Positions 45,377 to 57,829 are shown, counted from the first letter of the stretch. The stretch is DNA of 64,000 nt from Paramacrobiotus metropolitanus (GCF_019649055.1 NW_026570228.1:1240001-1304000), one strand, 5' to 3'. Program-made: numbers and translations. Notes: generated by a model not told the origin, from the letters alone.

Positions 45377-45889
45377 GCCTAACCACGAATTTTTTGAGAC
45401 ATCGGCAGTATTAGATAAAGCGCAGTATTAGATAAGGTAACTTCAGTGACGCTGTATCGCGAAATACTGAAAATAAAGGAATCAAACCAACGCCAGCAAC
45501 GTTTGTGCTAGAGAAAAGTGGCTATATGCCGCCAGCCTGCCGCCTATCTATGTCTACTGTGGCCAAGCATCGACTGTAGAATGTTTTCGCATGCAAAAGT
45601 GCTGACTCATCGCCAGCGCAGGCACCCGAGAAATGGACGGATGCCAGCCGATGCGTACTTGCTGTACTAGGTCAATACAGCAAGTACGTACTTTATACTG
45701 GCGGTACGGTCTCATCACCTACGTACTGTACTTACCACACTAGACTTTTCGGATGACATCAGAATGATCAGATGCAGGGCATTGCTCCGCGATGCGTGCA
45801 TGCTGCATATGCGTATGGCTCACTGGCGTCTGTAAATCATTAAAATAATTTAAGCGAGCATACGAGCACGTAAATTATTTACTGCTGGG

Positions 45890-46387
45890 ACCGCCCACCT
45901 CTGCAGTGATTCGGTATTTGCGGGGTTTCCCTTATTTGCGCACTTCATGGGATTCATCTGATCTGCAGCACAGACTGCACAGCTAGCTGCACACTGTGCA
46001 CAGCCTCTTATACTGTGCAAGGTTTTGTGGCAAAATATCGCCAGTAAAGTCCAAGTTTCCGGGTTGTTTCATCGAGGGTATTCGGGAACTCGTCAGGTTT
46101 TCGTGTGACACCGTTATTCTGGATTTTTAAGTTGTGCATAAGTGCCAGATTTCCCAAATTAGTTTTGACTCGCGAGGTGAGGCTATCCACGTTAGTGAAT
46201 TGTGTGGTAGTAGTGCTGTGCAGGCTCTTGAAGTGCTGCATGTTCGTTCAGATCAGTTGTCTAATCTGTTTCTGCTATTTTGGCCCTGGAAAGCATTTAT
46301 TACATTACAGTCCTTTCTTTTGCACCCAGCACCGCTACGCTCATTCCTACCCGTCTGATTTCTGTTTACCAGTTATTTTTTATTCGA
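45890..46387 (+). promoter_or_regulatory. 5' flank of copy L, cut off from its gene by a foldback element
   Basis: It matches the flank of copy C: TCAT/TTATTTGCGCA-like blocks, AAGTTTCCGGGTTG, GTGCCAGATTTCCC and the GAGGTGAGG donor-like site at about 46176. The match continues after the insertion at 51559 (GTTCGTCTTGCTGACTAAG), where J has GTTCGTCTTTGCAGATTG. In L the acceptor AG appears lost (CTTGCTGAC). The preceding stretch 45377-45889 holds nothing I can identify. Confidence 0.5.
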
Positions 46388-46599
46388 AAAAGTCTACGAA
46401 GTGGCTATTTTGCCGCAGTGTTTGCGGCTAAATAGCCAGCTGGCTATTTTGCCGCACTATGGTAAGCGAAATAGCTTGGTGGCTATTTTACCGCACACTG
46501 CGTGAAAATAGCTGCTTAGCTATTTTGCCGCATTATGGTCGGCAAAATAGTCAGTTGGCTATTTTGCCACACCATTATTGCAACCTGTCTCACCGCACA

Positions 46600-49500
46600 C
46601 TTTCATTCCGCTCTGTACGGTTAAGTGCCGGAAGTTTTGTAAAACAGCGTTACTTGGGATCCGGCACGGCACAGCCGGGAGTTGGACGGCGAGTTGGGCC
46701 CATTACGACTTGCGCCGACCGTCCCGGCGGTTGGTTAAGCTGGGGTTGAGTCACTCGTCACCACGGCATCTCATGTCGGCAGCCTACCGCGGGGTGATAT
46801 CTCCAGGCTGGTAAAATTGTCCCAAGGAACCCGCTTTCCATATTGTCTCCGAACGGTTGCATTGCCTGCCTTGCGGTTCGATTTTCGAATCCCTGCCTTT
46901 TGAATCCGTCATTCGGTTTAGAGGAAATCCATATTTTCATTTGGTCAAGCCGCTCGGTCGCCATCCTGTCGCTCGGGGCTGTCACCCGACACACGGGGAT
47001 GACCATATCAACCGGCGCTTGTTTAAGCTGCACAGGGACACCCCGGCTACCAGGCGCTAAGAATCGCTGCACAGGCGCAAACGTACCGCCCGGCGTCGTG
47101 TTTGTCCATCCCGCTCCATTTATGACAGGCGGTTTTGTAGAGGTCGTCGGTCGAGGAAGCCACCTGCAGTTGCTGGATGTTCAGGTATTTTGTGACCGTG
47201 GCCCGGCTGCCGAACGTCTGCCTGGGCACGGACGCCATCAGGCCGCACAACTGTCCTTACTGCACCGGAGCACATATTGGTCCGGACTGGTAAATCAGCG
47301 GCTGCCGGTAATCCGGTTGCTGCTGATATGTCATTTGGGCTGGCTGGAGCGCCGGCGCCGCTATCGCCACCGTCGGGTATGCAGGAGCGCTTGACTTTCC
47401 AGGCTGCAGTATCGGCTGCTGTTACTGTTAGTAAACAGGGGCACCCATGCATCCTGGCTGCACCATTGGCGGCGGCGCTGAGTCAGGGACGGCAGCAGCT
47501 AGCGCATTGGCGGCATTCTCTGATTGTTTCCGCCAGGATCCCCAAAGCAACAATCGCGGCTATTCTATTTGCCGCCCAGGGCGGCTTCCGTCCAGGGCGC
47601 ACCCTGGCCCCGGGCTGCCCTGGATACTAAGAACCCCGTTGCCGGCTACCTGGCCACCAAACATGCCGTGTTCCAGGTGGAAGCGTAAAGCCGGGACGGT
47701 GAGGATTCGCCGCTCGGATGTTTAATCCAGCTTTCTAGCGACGGCGCCATTCCTGGTACCAGCGTAGGTACGGGTTCTGGTTGCAGTCTCCGGCCGCAAA
47801 TTCACACATTGCCGTTGCATGGTTTCCCGGCATGCAGCACTAGCAGGTCATCGCTCAGGTTTGCGTCCGTAGGTGCATGTTCCGTTACCTGCTCGTTGTA
47901 CCCATCCGTCATCCCCGTTCCCCAGCGTCGTGCCGGGCCAGGCCGATTCGTGCCCACTAGGTTTCCGAAGTTCTGGCCGGCTATATTGAGTATATTCCAC
48001 TCTCCTTGGACGGTTAAGTTCTGGCCGAGCTAACCTCCGCCAAAGATGCTTCGGCCACTACCTCGCGGCTGGCTGAAATTCCCTTTACCGCCGGGTTTCC
48101 GCCTTAGTTCCCGCAGTATCCTCCAGTGCCTCTCCCATATCTGCCTGTCCCCGGCGGGCTCGGTTAGGGCTGTCCGCACTTTCGCGGTGATGCAGACGAA
48201 GGGCCGAAAGGTGTCCAGTTTACTTCAAATGCATGTCCGGGCGACGCGAATCCTTATGTCGCCTGCACAAGCCAGCACTAACATCATCCTTTTGATCGGC
48301 AAATCGAGCCGTAAACTTGGTTATCCAGACATCGAACGCCCAACCGTCCTTCTGTTCTTCTGCCGTCGGTTCCTAGCACTAGTCCGCCACATGTCCGGTT
48401 CGAGTCTGCTCACGTACGACAATGAACTCAGAGATTACTAAGTTACCGACTAATTTGTGTCTTTTGTGTAAGCGGCAAAGCTGGTACACCCATCCGTCCT
48501 GTTTTCGCATATCGCCGTCGAACTGGCAGGCTGGCCGATATCAGCGCTCTCCCGAGATTATTAGATTTGCTAACGTTGTGTCGGCTCCGATCAACATCGG
48601 CCAGGACTCTCAGCTTCTCTTTCCGGTGTCGTTAGTCTCGGTCGGCATCGGCCTGCTCATCCCGTCGACCAGGGCGTTTCGCGTTCCGGCGATTCTCGTC
48701 GCATGATGCAATACTGAAGCATGAAATTTGGACAGCCGGTCGGCCGGATGTATCAGCAGGCCGTATCGCACACGGGCTTAGTGCAGTATGGACAGCAACC
48801 CGTCTTAGTCGGAGCACAGCCTCGCCCGGCACATTTGCAAGCTGTCGGAGAACAATGGCAGCCGCGGTTAAACGACAACCGGAGGATGAACCCTGCCGAC
48901 AAGAACGGACGGTGCGACAGCCTACGCTAGCGCGAACACGACATCAGACCCAGGACCGAAGTCATCGTCAGAAAGTGACAACTGGACAAGGGCGGCCACG
49001 ACTACGATAGCCGACATCGAGGAAGCTCCTTGTCACCAACATAAATTGGTCCGCCCTCGGCGAGACGCCAGAAATACGGCGCCGGAGTAATTGACGGAAG
49101 AAGAGTCGCGGTATTGACGCGACCAGCCGAGTGTGGCAGCAGACCACCGGGAAATCCGGAAGGCGCCGTGCCGGGCTGATATTAAAAGATCATCATGTCA
49201 GATGTGGTGCAGTCGTCCACCACGTCGATTAGGTTCCTCGTGTCAGCCTGTTTCTACCACCTGTTTGATTCATCACTCAGGATGGATTCGTGCGGCTGCG
49301 GCGTTCGATTTTTAAGCCTTCTATCTGCTCCTGTCTGTCTCGACTGTCCGTCCGGCTTCGTTGGGTTTGTCCGTCTCGCCGCATTGGTAGTCCGGAGTGC
49401 CGTGTCGTTCATTCCCACCGAGCCAAGTGGCCGCGGAGTAGCAATCCGCGGCGAACGGCTGTCGTCAGATTTGTCTCCAAGCCGGCTACTAGTTTCTCAA

Positions 49501-50300
49501 GCTGTTCCGTCCGGTGTATCGTTGTTCCCAGTTCCTGTTCTAGGTTGACGTATTTCAAAAATACATCCGTCTGCTCCTTCGGAACTTTGACGGTTCATGC
49601 GATGAACTCGGCTGACTCGACCAGAGATTTTTTTTGGCTTTTCCTTGTACGCGTCCCTTCTTTTGTTGCCGTCCAAAGCTGTCGCTGCAGCATCTCTATC
49701 GCTTCGGTTCTTTTACTGCACTCCTGCCTAAGGTAGACGCTCTCGGTCGCGGAAGTGTCCACCCGTTTTTGGAGTCGGTTGGTGTCTTCTGTCACGTCCG
49801 CATTTTCCTTATTCAGGGTGGTAGTAGTCGCATCATTTCCGCCAAGGTTGCCTTCTTCCGGTCGATCTTGTTCCGGGCGGCTGTTAACTGGACTGTCCGT
49901 TTATCGGCCCACTAAGGTTCTGGAATTGCTGTCCTTCCGGCGTCTGGAATACCGGTTCGTTCGGGTCGGGTCGAGTTCTGTCCGCCTTCAGTGTCAATTC
50001 CGGGCTGCCGACTACTAGAGACACTGGAACAATTCCGGCTCGAACAATGTCGACCGGCGACGGTATGGTCGACTCGCCCGTAAGGCGCTCGACTGAGGTC
50101 TTGGTCGAACTCTGCCGAGGTACCGTTGGTGTAAGCTGGTCCGCTCCACCCGGGCCGGGTGATCTGGCTGCCGTGCCGCGTTAGGATCCACCCACTGCTT
50201 TTTCCGCCAACCGTTCTCCGTATTGTTTGTTCACCGGCTCGGTTTGGTCCGCAGTGCCCACCGGGATGCCGGGTTGCCAAGCGGGCGTGTGTGATTCTCG
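46600..50300 (-). pseudogene. Decayed coding region inside the foldback element, coiled-coil and P/Q-rich
   Basis: No long intact frame exists, but stretches on the minus strand read as protein when frames are followed across short shifts. At about 49930-49430 there is a coiled coil (DTNRLQKRVDTSATESVYLR, then EQLEKLVAGLETNL). Near 48330-48240 a segment DVWITKFTARFADQKDD resembles Gag-like helices. Near 47400-47270 a P/Q-rich part reads QPAQMTYQQQPDYRQPLIYQ. Towards 46850 the reading RMATERLDQMKIW continues. A P/Q-rich piece reads better on the plus strand at 48721-48930, so part may be inverted. I recognise no known transposase or gene. Possibly a Gag-like or cargo protein of the element. 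Confidence 0.35.
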
Positions 50301-50508
50301 CCCTTTTTCAGCGGGCTGTCCATGCATGCCCGGAGGGTTTTCCGTCCGTTTTGTTAGGTGCGGTCCGACTAATGTGCCAGCTAACTACAGACGTATGTAA
50401 CCGTCCAATACGACCGGCGGTTGTATGAGACGACCGGTCGTTTTGGACACATCTTCTCTCGTCTATGCTAACGTAACGTGCGGTATGACACAAAATACTT
50501 TTCAATAT

Positions 50509-51338
50509 GGCTGCGTGCACGGGTAAACACGGATGTTGGCTGCGTGCACGGGTGACCTTTGGGTCCGCACGGTGTTGACTGCGTGCACGGAGTTTGGGAA
50601 CGGGCGTTGGCTGCGGGCACGGGTGATTTCTTTTGTTTCAGAATTATTATATTTTAAAATTGGAAAAAGATTATAATCTGGATGAAGGGCATAAAACTGA
50701 AGTGAGTGATGCCAAAAGCAGCGGGAAGTGGAATGCGATAGCCATGACTACCGCGTTCGTTTTCGGGATGGATCCTGGAACAACCATTTTTTAGCTGGAT
50801 CCGTCGCGAACTCACCTGGCACCCGCTTATGAAAGCATGCAACTGACACCATAACCACCTGCATCAAAGCCGCGTCAAATAAACTCTGAGCCGCAAAAAC
50901 AAAATTATTTGTCACTATGGTGTATTCACATTATCCGGTGGGCAAGGAAAGTGTCTTGCCCACCAAGGAAAGTGTCTTGCCCACCCACCTATATTTGAAC
51001 ATGTTTCAAGTGAGGAAAATCAATCCTCACTGAAATACGTTTCCACAAACTTAACATGGTGGTCTATGGAAGCTGACCACAGTTAACGTTGTTTTCTTAG
51101 GTTTCTTAGGTTTCTTATGTTTTCTTAGGTTTCTTAGGCCCTAGATTAGACTGACTAAAACGTGGGAAACCACAAGATGTTATTACGTCAAAAAATTCAT
51201 AAAACATAAAGCAGAATCAAATCAGCCAATATGTTAACGTAAAATGACACAAATTTAAAATGCCGTACATGCAGCCAACACACTTGCCCGGACCCGTGCA
51301 CACTGCAAACGCCCGTGAAGTCACCCGTGCACGCAGCA
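50509..51338. mobile_element. Nested small foldback element
   Basis: The left end (50509-50635) repeats a GGCTGCGTGCACGGGTGA-like unit about four times. The right end (about 51290-51338) carries the inverse, TCACCCGTGCACGCAGC. Inside are a 21-bp tandem duplication with AAGTGTCTTGCCCACC (50941-50985) and a TTTCTTAGG array (about 51095-51140). I found no clear target duplication. Confidence 0.5.
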
Positions 51339-51666
51339 TCGACCTTATAATTATCCTGTTCCCGTCCATTGTGCGGCAAAATAGCTAACGAGCTGTTTTA
51401 ACGCAGTTTGCGGTAAAATAGCCAACAAGCTATTTCGCCCACCATAGTGCGGCAAAATAGCCAACTGACTATTCCGGCGCAGTGTGCGGCAAAATAGCCT
51501 GAGGGCTATTCAGACCCCTATTGTTATACTGCGGCAAAATAGCCATAGCCAAAAGTCTAATGTTCGTCTTGCTGACTAAGTTGTATTGAAAGTTGAATTG
51601 CAAAGTGTCTGTCGTTACAGATCATTGTGCTTTGCCAGCCAGTACCCAGAAATCCCTCGCACAGCT

Positions 51667-53754
51667 ATGTTTGCGGCACTTACCAGTCAGATCAACGTGG
51701 TTGGCGACAATAACACCCTGCTGTACGGTAGAGTGGTGGACGTGGCGGACAACGGTCTCTACATCGATCTGCTGTGCAAAGAGCGTCGCCGCGAATTCTT
51801 CCCTTTCAACAAAGTCTTCGTATCCAAGATCAGTGAATTCACGGAGTATTTTCGCGCGGCAGAGTCATGGAAAACGGTTCCGGTGGAAGTGCTGCGTCGG
51901 GAGAATCCCGGCGGTGCGTGGCGCTGGTGGCCCGGGAAAATCATCAATCCGCTGGTGGAGAATGTATCGTCATGGTGGTGGATTTGTTCAGAGGCCATTG
52001 TTCAAGGGCAGGATGACAGTGGCGCCACCTGGACGGATATCTTTCCAGATCACCGCATCCGCTTCCACGTGCAGTGGGATCTGAATGTGACGCTGCCAGT
52101 GTGCATCCCGCCAGGACGATTTGTGAAGCGCAGTATGCCGCTGCCCGCTGATTGTCGTGGGATATCCGCAGTACAACTACTGCAGGTGCGGAATGAAGCA
52201 AAGATGGACCAGTTCCATGTTTTGGCGTGGCAACGCGAACCTGCCGGCCAGGTGATTTGCTTCGACGTGGTGGACGGGCAGTTGCAGTATATCGTGGACC
52301 TGTACGATAGCGTCACACTTCCGCAGCCTAAAGACCAGGCACAGGTTCGTCAAAATTTTATTTAAATTATTTAATTTTGACTGCATAGTAGTGAACCCGT
52401 GCATCATTTTGTCTGGATGGCTATACCCTTACAAAAGTACGGGACATGCCATCACCGTTTTTTCGACAGCTTGCTGAAGTGTTGTTGTCATTTGTTTGCA
52501 GGAGATCGTTCAGCCGCTGCACCACTCCGTAATTCAACGCATTCCGGAAATGCGGCGGGAAATCGCAGATTCTGTTGAACGGGGTAAGATCGATGGATAC
52601 CCTGTACTGGGAGTGGATGTGTGGCAGGAGGTGTTTGCCCATCTGGACACGGTTACTCGAACCGTGCTGCGGACGGTGTGCTCCGCGTGGGAGGTCATCC
52701 TCGACACACCGGCTTTGGCGGCTGACATTGTCGTCGAAATAAGCGGTGCCAGCGAATATCTGCGCTGTTTCTACTACGGACGATACGCCCTGACTGCGCC
52801 CATCCTAAAATGTCAGCGTCCCTCTACCAAGTACGTTATCGTGCGTAACCCCGACCCCCTAGCCCGCCTCAATTCGCATGGGATTTTTGCCGTTTTAAAT
52901 TTAATCCATTATATGGCTGGTGTTCGTCCCGGAATACACCTGACGGCGCTGTATTTCGTTGGTGTCAAGAACTGGGTGGCGGATGTCGGCCATTTCCTTG
53001 TTGAGCCGGATCCGACCGGGGCCGAGGCCTGTGCAGTGCATGATCCCGCCGAAGTGGACGGAGCCGGGATGCCCCGTTATGATACGAGTCACCTGAACCA
53101 CTTCATCGCAGCGTGCCGCGTTCTGCCCTGCGATACCATCCATCTGGTCCGTTGAAGGATGCATCTGCGGTATCACATTATGGTTAAGTGGAAATATATG
53201 GTGGGATTTAACGTCGACATGCCGATGACGCGTTTGCCGCTGAGCGGGGATTTCGCGTCTACTGTGTGGGATGCTTTGGAAGCGACGATGCCGTCACCCA
53301 GCGACAACGAGTTGCAAGCGCTTTCCGACTGGTTGACTGCGATCACGACGGACAACAGCCAATGGGATCAACGCATCGCATTATGGAAAGTAAGGGCCCG
53401 TGTGGATTGAATATTAATGATCTGTGATAGATAGTAGAAATTAGTTAGTTAAAAACTTAAAATTATCGGTTTTTTAGTCTTATCGAGGAGTTTTGAATGA
53501 GAGATCGGTTGTACGGTGTGATGCCGTGCTCAGACTTAGAACATCCATTCTCGGTCAACTGTATTCGCTGTTTATAGGTGTTGTGCACGGTGCAGACCGC
53601 GGATCCGCGTCCGTCCTCGGCTTACCGCGGAAAAAAGTGGTGCACGAATGGATTGCAGAATCTGCGTTTAGAGAAGCTGTCCCGCATGGCGCTGTGTTTC
53701 CTTCTCATCTTGCCCGCCTTCCTCCAGGACTGCCTCTTCGAACCTTTGGAGTGA
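51667..53754 (+). pseudogene. F-box family copy L, complete structure with one nonsense codon
   Basis: Exon 1 is 51667-52344 (226 codons), exon 2 52502-53389 (296 codons), exon 3 53578-53754 (58 residues, ends TGA). Splice sites are canonical, phase 0. The sole disruption is TGA at 53153-53155, replacing the Cys in H-L-V-R-C. The frame stays open on both sides. Exon 1 lacks about 13 residues including the PDYWW motif found in C, D and J (HRIRFHV runs straight into a Q-W-D-L join), an in-frame deletion. The F-box reads LGVDVWQEVFAHLDTVTRTV. The 5' flank is displaced by a 5.16-kb foldback insertion, so the copy may have lost its promoter as well. Plus-strand subfamily (LAADI). Confidence 0.72.
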
Positions 53755-54528
53755 CTGCACTCGTCGTGACAAGTGGTGGTTTTTCTTTTTATACCCATCT
53801 CCTGTTGTGCTTCCTGTTAATTCCTTTTGCAACGGCTTCAGTGTGTTCGCATGCTTATTTGCTTGACTCGGGGGCGCCCCGTTTATGTTTGCGTTAGCTG
53901 AGCTTCTGCTTCAAATGAGAATCTTCCTTATGTTCTTACATAATGGTGCCGAAGCAGCGGGAATTTGCGATATCCTGGCTTGATACAGTTGATAGTAGTC
54001 ACTTCAGCTGCGAGACGCGAGTTCATATGCACACGACGATTTGATAAATCCACATTAAACCGACACGTAATCTTCGGTTAGTTGCTTGTGTTAACTTTAG
54101 CGGAACTTGGAACTAATGAAAGCAACTACATCTATTTGCCGGTGACATTTTTCACATTTATCGGAAGGGGAAAGTTATCGAGCATATTGCGACAGTTCGT
54201 TTTCGAATTGCTGCCTCGTAATTCCTTGTTATTGCATTCCAGCTTACGTTGCCTACTTATACTTAAAAAACCGTAGTTTATTTTTCTTTATTGTTAATAC
54301 TATGCAGTGAGTATGCACTGTTTTAACCAGAAAAGTCAAAAAAGATGATCACGCCATTTCCTCAAGCCTGATGCGAATAGTATTACATCAACATGGCCAG
54401 AAAAGGCTTCTGGTAAAGGAAGAAGACGTGAATGCAACCCGTAACACCCACAAGACAAACAGAAACGCCGTGACAAAGGTGTGAACCAACCTACTGAAAT
54501 AACATCCTTTGGCAGAAAACCGTCCCTG
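53755..54528. other. Convergent spacer between L and M
   Basis: Contains the 3' UTRs of both copies. Part (ACACCCACAAG, AGACAAACAGAAA at about 54445-54465) is shared with the J/K spacer at about 42600-42625. No gene. Confidence 0.5.
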
Positions 54529-56907
54529 CTACAAAGAGTCCGATGATACAGGCGATCCGAAACGGCGCTTACGCAGAAATTCGGGAACAATAAGAAGAAA
54601 TCGCAGCGCAGTCCGGGACAGTTTCTCCAAGCACAGACCCTGCAGACCATCCGCACACCACTTCTTTCCGCGGTAATGGGAGGATGGACGCGGATCACCG
54701 GTCTGCGCCATGCATAACACCTGCCAAACACACGAATGCACTTGACTGAAAGCCGACTCACTAGCAGAGCATCACGTTGAGCACACAGCGCACTCGATTT
54801 TTCCTAAGAAATCACTGATACCTTGAAGTTTCAAAAAAGAATGCAGTTCGCTAAAATAATTTAGCATGTTCCGTACTCTGAGTACCGTATTTTTCTAAAT
54901 GCAGTGATTATCTTTATTTTGACGCAATCATTTTTATTCAACCCATAATTAATACAAACTAATTACTACAGCTTCAGTAATCTGCCCATTATTTTTGATT
55001 TTAAATTTCGGAATTGGTTCAACAGTATTTCTAATTTTTGCGTTTAATTTTGATTGTCATCACTCATCAGTATCATTATAAATTTGTTATTCATTTTTAT
55101 TTTTAGTATTTCTACAATTTAAAAGAGCCCCGAGTCTGGCTCTTACTTTGCAGACTGCCATGCGCTGAAACGAGCAGCGTTCGTCCACCGTGACCTCCGT
55201 CAACCACGCCGATAATGCCTGTATTGTATCTCGTCCTCACCGGGCACCGGCAACCCCGCTTCCACCGCTTGCCACACCGTCGCCGCCCAATCCCCGTTCA
55301 GCGGCAAACGCGTCATGGCCATGTCGACATCGGGTTGGCCACATCGCAGCGGACACCCGGTTGCACCCGACAGCGCACCAGATGGATGGCATCGCAGGGG
55401 ATATCGCGGCAAGATACGACCACATTATCCAGGAGGCCAGAGTAGCAACGCGGCCGTCCGCACCAGCCGTTGGGAGGGTGCACATCGCAGTCTTCCGGGT
55501 CCGCATCCTCGTTGCGCTGGCCCGATTTCGCCAGCAATTTTGTGACGTCGACCACAAGCAGCCTCGCCAGACGGGCCCCGGGATGGGTCCGTGCCACGTA
55601 GTCAATCATGTCCAGCACGGTGAGCAACTCCGCCCTGCGGATACGGCGTTCGCGGTTGTGTATGATAACACGCTTGGTGGAGGGACGCAGACATTTGAAG
55701 ATGGGTGCCGTTAGAGAGTAGTGCAGATTAGGCAGATGTCCGCCCGTCTGGATGTTCGGCCGTCAAAGCAGCCGTGTTCAGGATGGCGTTCCGCGGGTAC
55801 ACCATTCGCAGTTTGGTCTGCGTTAGCGTGTCCCGATGAGCGAACACTTTCTGCCACACATCCACACTCAGTGCCGGGAATCCATCCACCATTCCACGTT
55901 CGATAGCATCCGCCTCATCACGCAGGACTTGAGGTAGGCGTTGGGTCATCATGTTGTGTAACGGTTGAAAGATTTCCTATTACGATACAAAATAAAATCA
56001 CAAAAACAACTCGGCTCTCGGCATAATAACGAAGCGTTCAAGCGCGGCACAGAACATTTTCGCATGTGAGAGCAGTAGACCACCGGGTGGCTAGCTCACG
56101 TCTCAATCCGGAAAAGGCTGACAAGAGAAAATATTAGTTAAAAACTTAAAAAGTAAGGGAAAAACTGTGGTACGAAACGCGCAAAAGCTCAAAAAAAATC
56201 ATGGAACATTTTAAATCACGGAAAACGTTATATAAAACAGAAAAAGTTATAAACGTCAATAACCGTTAAATTTCAGTGAGCCCTCTGCCAAATAAAACTT
56301 ATCTGACGCCCCGAGCCGATAATTTCAGGGGCAGGAAGCGTCTCTAATTTCGTGACCAACGCGATGGCCGTTCAAAAAATTAAAATCGCAGGGCATCAGA
56401 CGTTAAATGGTTTTACGGCAAGTAAATACTGACGCCCACTCGTTTAGTGTAGCAAAGTCTGCAAAAACATTGGCAAACCTGTGCCTCCGTATCCCGATGC
56501 CATCGTTCAGCTCACAACACACTGCACCTCCCCATCCGCAACGTTAACGGTGACCACGTGACCTTTGGCAGCACCTTCCTCGTCCATCTCCTTCATCAAC
56601 TGCAGCAATTGCGCAGCTGACACCCCACGACAATCCACGGGCAGCAGAGGCATCGGCCATTTCACAAAGCGACCCGGTCCAGTGTGCTAGAGATGCGTCA
56701 CCGGGGACAACGACAGTTCCATGTCGCGTCGCTCTGTGACTCTATCCACCAGTCGCTCGGCACCGGAAAGCGTAGGCGGTGTCGCGGGACCATGTCCGTC
56801 CAGATGGCGCCGTTGTCCTCCCGGGTCCCCGGCCCTGAACAACGGCCACCCTGCACTCGTACCACCGCGCACACCAAAGGGACGAGTCCCAATTCCGCGC
56901 CGGAGTA
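54529..56907 (-). pseudogene. F-box family copy M, truncated exon 1 and broken exon 2
   Basis: Exon 3 is 54529-54720 (63 residues, intact, ends TAG). Exon 2 is 55147-55976 and exon 1 56479-56907. Exon 1 lacks its first half. It begins at I-T-P-A-R-N-W-D-S-S and has frameshifts and a stop near 56690 (H-L-*-H-T-G-P-G). Exon 2 keeps the F-box (LSVDVWQKVFAHRDTLTQTK), then loses 5 nt in the L-T-A-N-I-I segment near 55755. It also lacks a stretch after C-D-V-A-N-P (about 55335) and gains bases near 55225. Closest to copies G and K. Its 5' break coincides with the start of copy N on the other strand. Confidence 0.7.
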
Positions 56908-57414
56908 ACAGTATGGGATGCGGTGGAAGTGGCGATGTCGACGCCCAGTGGCGGCGAAGTGCAGTATTTGTCGGACTGGTTGACGGAGATTGCCACGGAC
57001 AACAGCCAATGGTTTCAACGCATGCTAGTGTGCAAAGTAAGGTTCCGAGTTGAATGAATATCTACAAAATTTGCTTACAATCGGCTATTTTCATACTCGT
57101 ACTTCGACAGTTCTCTGTAACCTACGACCTTTCAATTTGGAGGTACACCCATCCCAGTGATCCCACATACAGCTTACAGTATATGGTATTTCCTGTCGGG
57201 TATCATCGGCTATGGGTATTGGGTGTTATTCCGAACTGAAGTCCAGTACTTCTATATAGATTTCTACATCGACTACCAATATTCGAATTTTCTGATCCTC
57301 CCGAATTTGCAGAATTAGCATCTGCAATTATTCACATACTTAGTCCGCACTTTACATCTTTTACAGATAAATAAAAAAGTTCGGAAAATGTTTTTGCCTT
57401 AATGTTTGCAGATA

Positions 57415-57829
57415 CCGTAAAATCCGATATTAACGCCCTGGGCGTTTATTTTTTCGAGAGGCTCGGGAGGGGGCGTTTAAAACCGCAGGGGGCGTTTATT
57501 ACGGGGCGTCTAATTTTTCAAAGGAATAACACGCTCATTATGTGTCAGTTTATACGAGGTTATTATGTATGAACATTAAAGGAATAATTCAGAAACCAAG
57601 ACATTAGTTAGAAAATCATGGTTTAAGAGTGTGCATTAGTTAAATTAGCAAGATGTACCACAAAGACCGTACCGACAACACACTAAAAAAGGGCGGCGCC
57701 GCAAATTATTAGACGCCCCGGGGCGGTAATTTCGGGGGGGCGTTTATTATTTCGTGGCCCGCGGGAGGGGGCGTCTAAAACCACAGGGGGCGTTAATTTC
57801 GGGGGGGGCGTCAGTATCGGATTTTACGG
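57415..57829. mobile_element. 415-bp MITE with GGGGCGT-rich arms, TA-flanked
   Basis: The ends CCGTAAAATCCGATA and their inverse are flanked by TA (57413-57414, 57830-57831). The arms are strikingly rich in GGGGGCGTTTAA/TTTATT units, such as AGGGGGCGTCTAAAACCACA. Runs of up to eight G occur. Non-coding. From 57830 to 58238 I see nothing else. Confidence 0.65.

Larger units (their letters stand above)
46396..51550. mobile_element. 5.16-kb foldback element with palindromic terminal arrays
   Basis: Both ends are arrays of the palindrome-forming unit GGCTATTTTGCCGCA (left about 46396-46580, right about 51370-51550, inverted). The 8-bp direct repeat AAAAGTCT at 46388-46395 and 51551-51558 is the target duplication. 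Excising the element with one repeat restores the sequence of the homologous flank of copy J (GAAAAAGT...GTTCGTCTT), which is an independent check of the borders. Eight-base duplications fit hAT-like or foldback transposons. The core (46600-50450) is GC-richer and looks like decayed coding sequence. A smaller foldback element is nested at 50.5-51.3 kb. It separates the promoter region of copy L from its coding exons. Confidence 0.75.

Noticed and set aside
46843-47394. 183-codon plus-strand frame in the foldback core
   Set aside because: The opposite strand reads more protein-like across the same bases. The region has skewed composition that leaves several frames open by chance.
48590-48790. 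Apparent RNase H ending (ADRLSKFH...NALVDGMSR) on the minus strand in the foldback core
   Set aside because: Resembles the end of a retroelement RNase H, but no RT, YxDD or integrase motif is found around it and the frame is short. Treated as part of the unexplained core.
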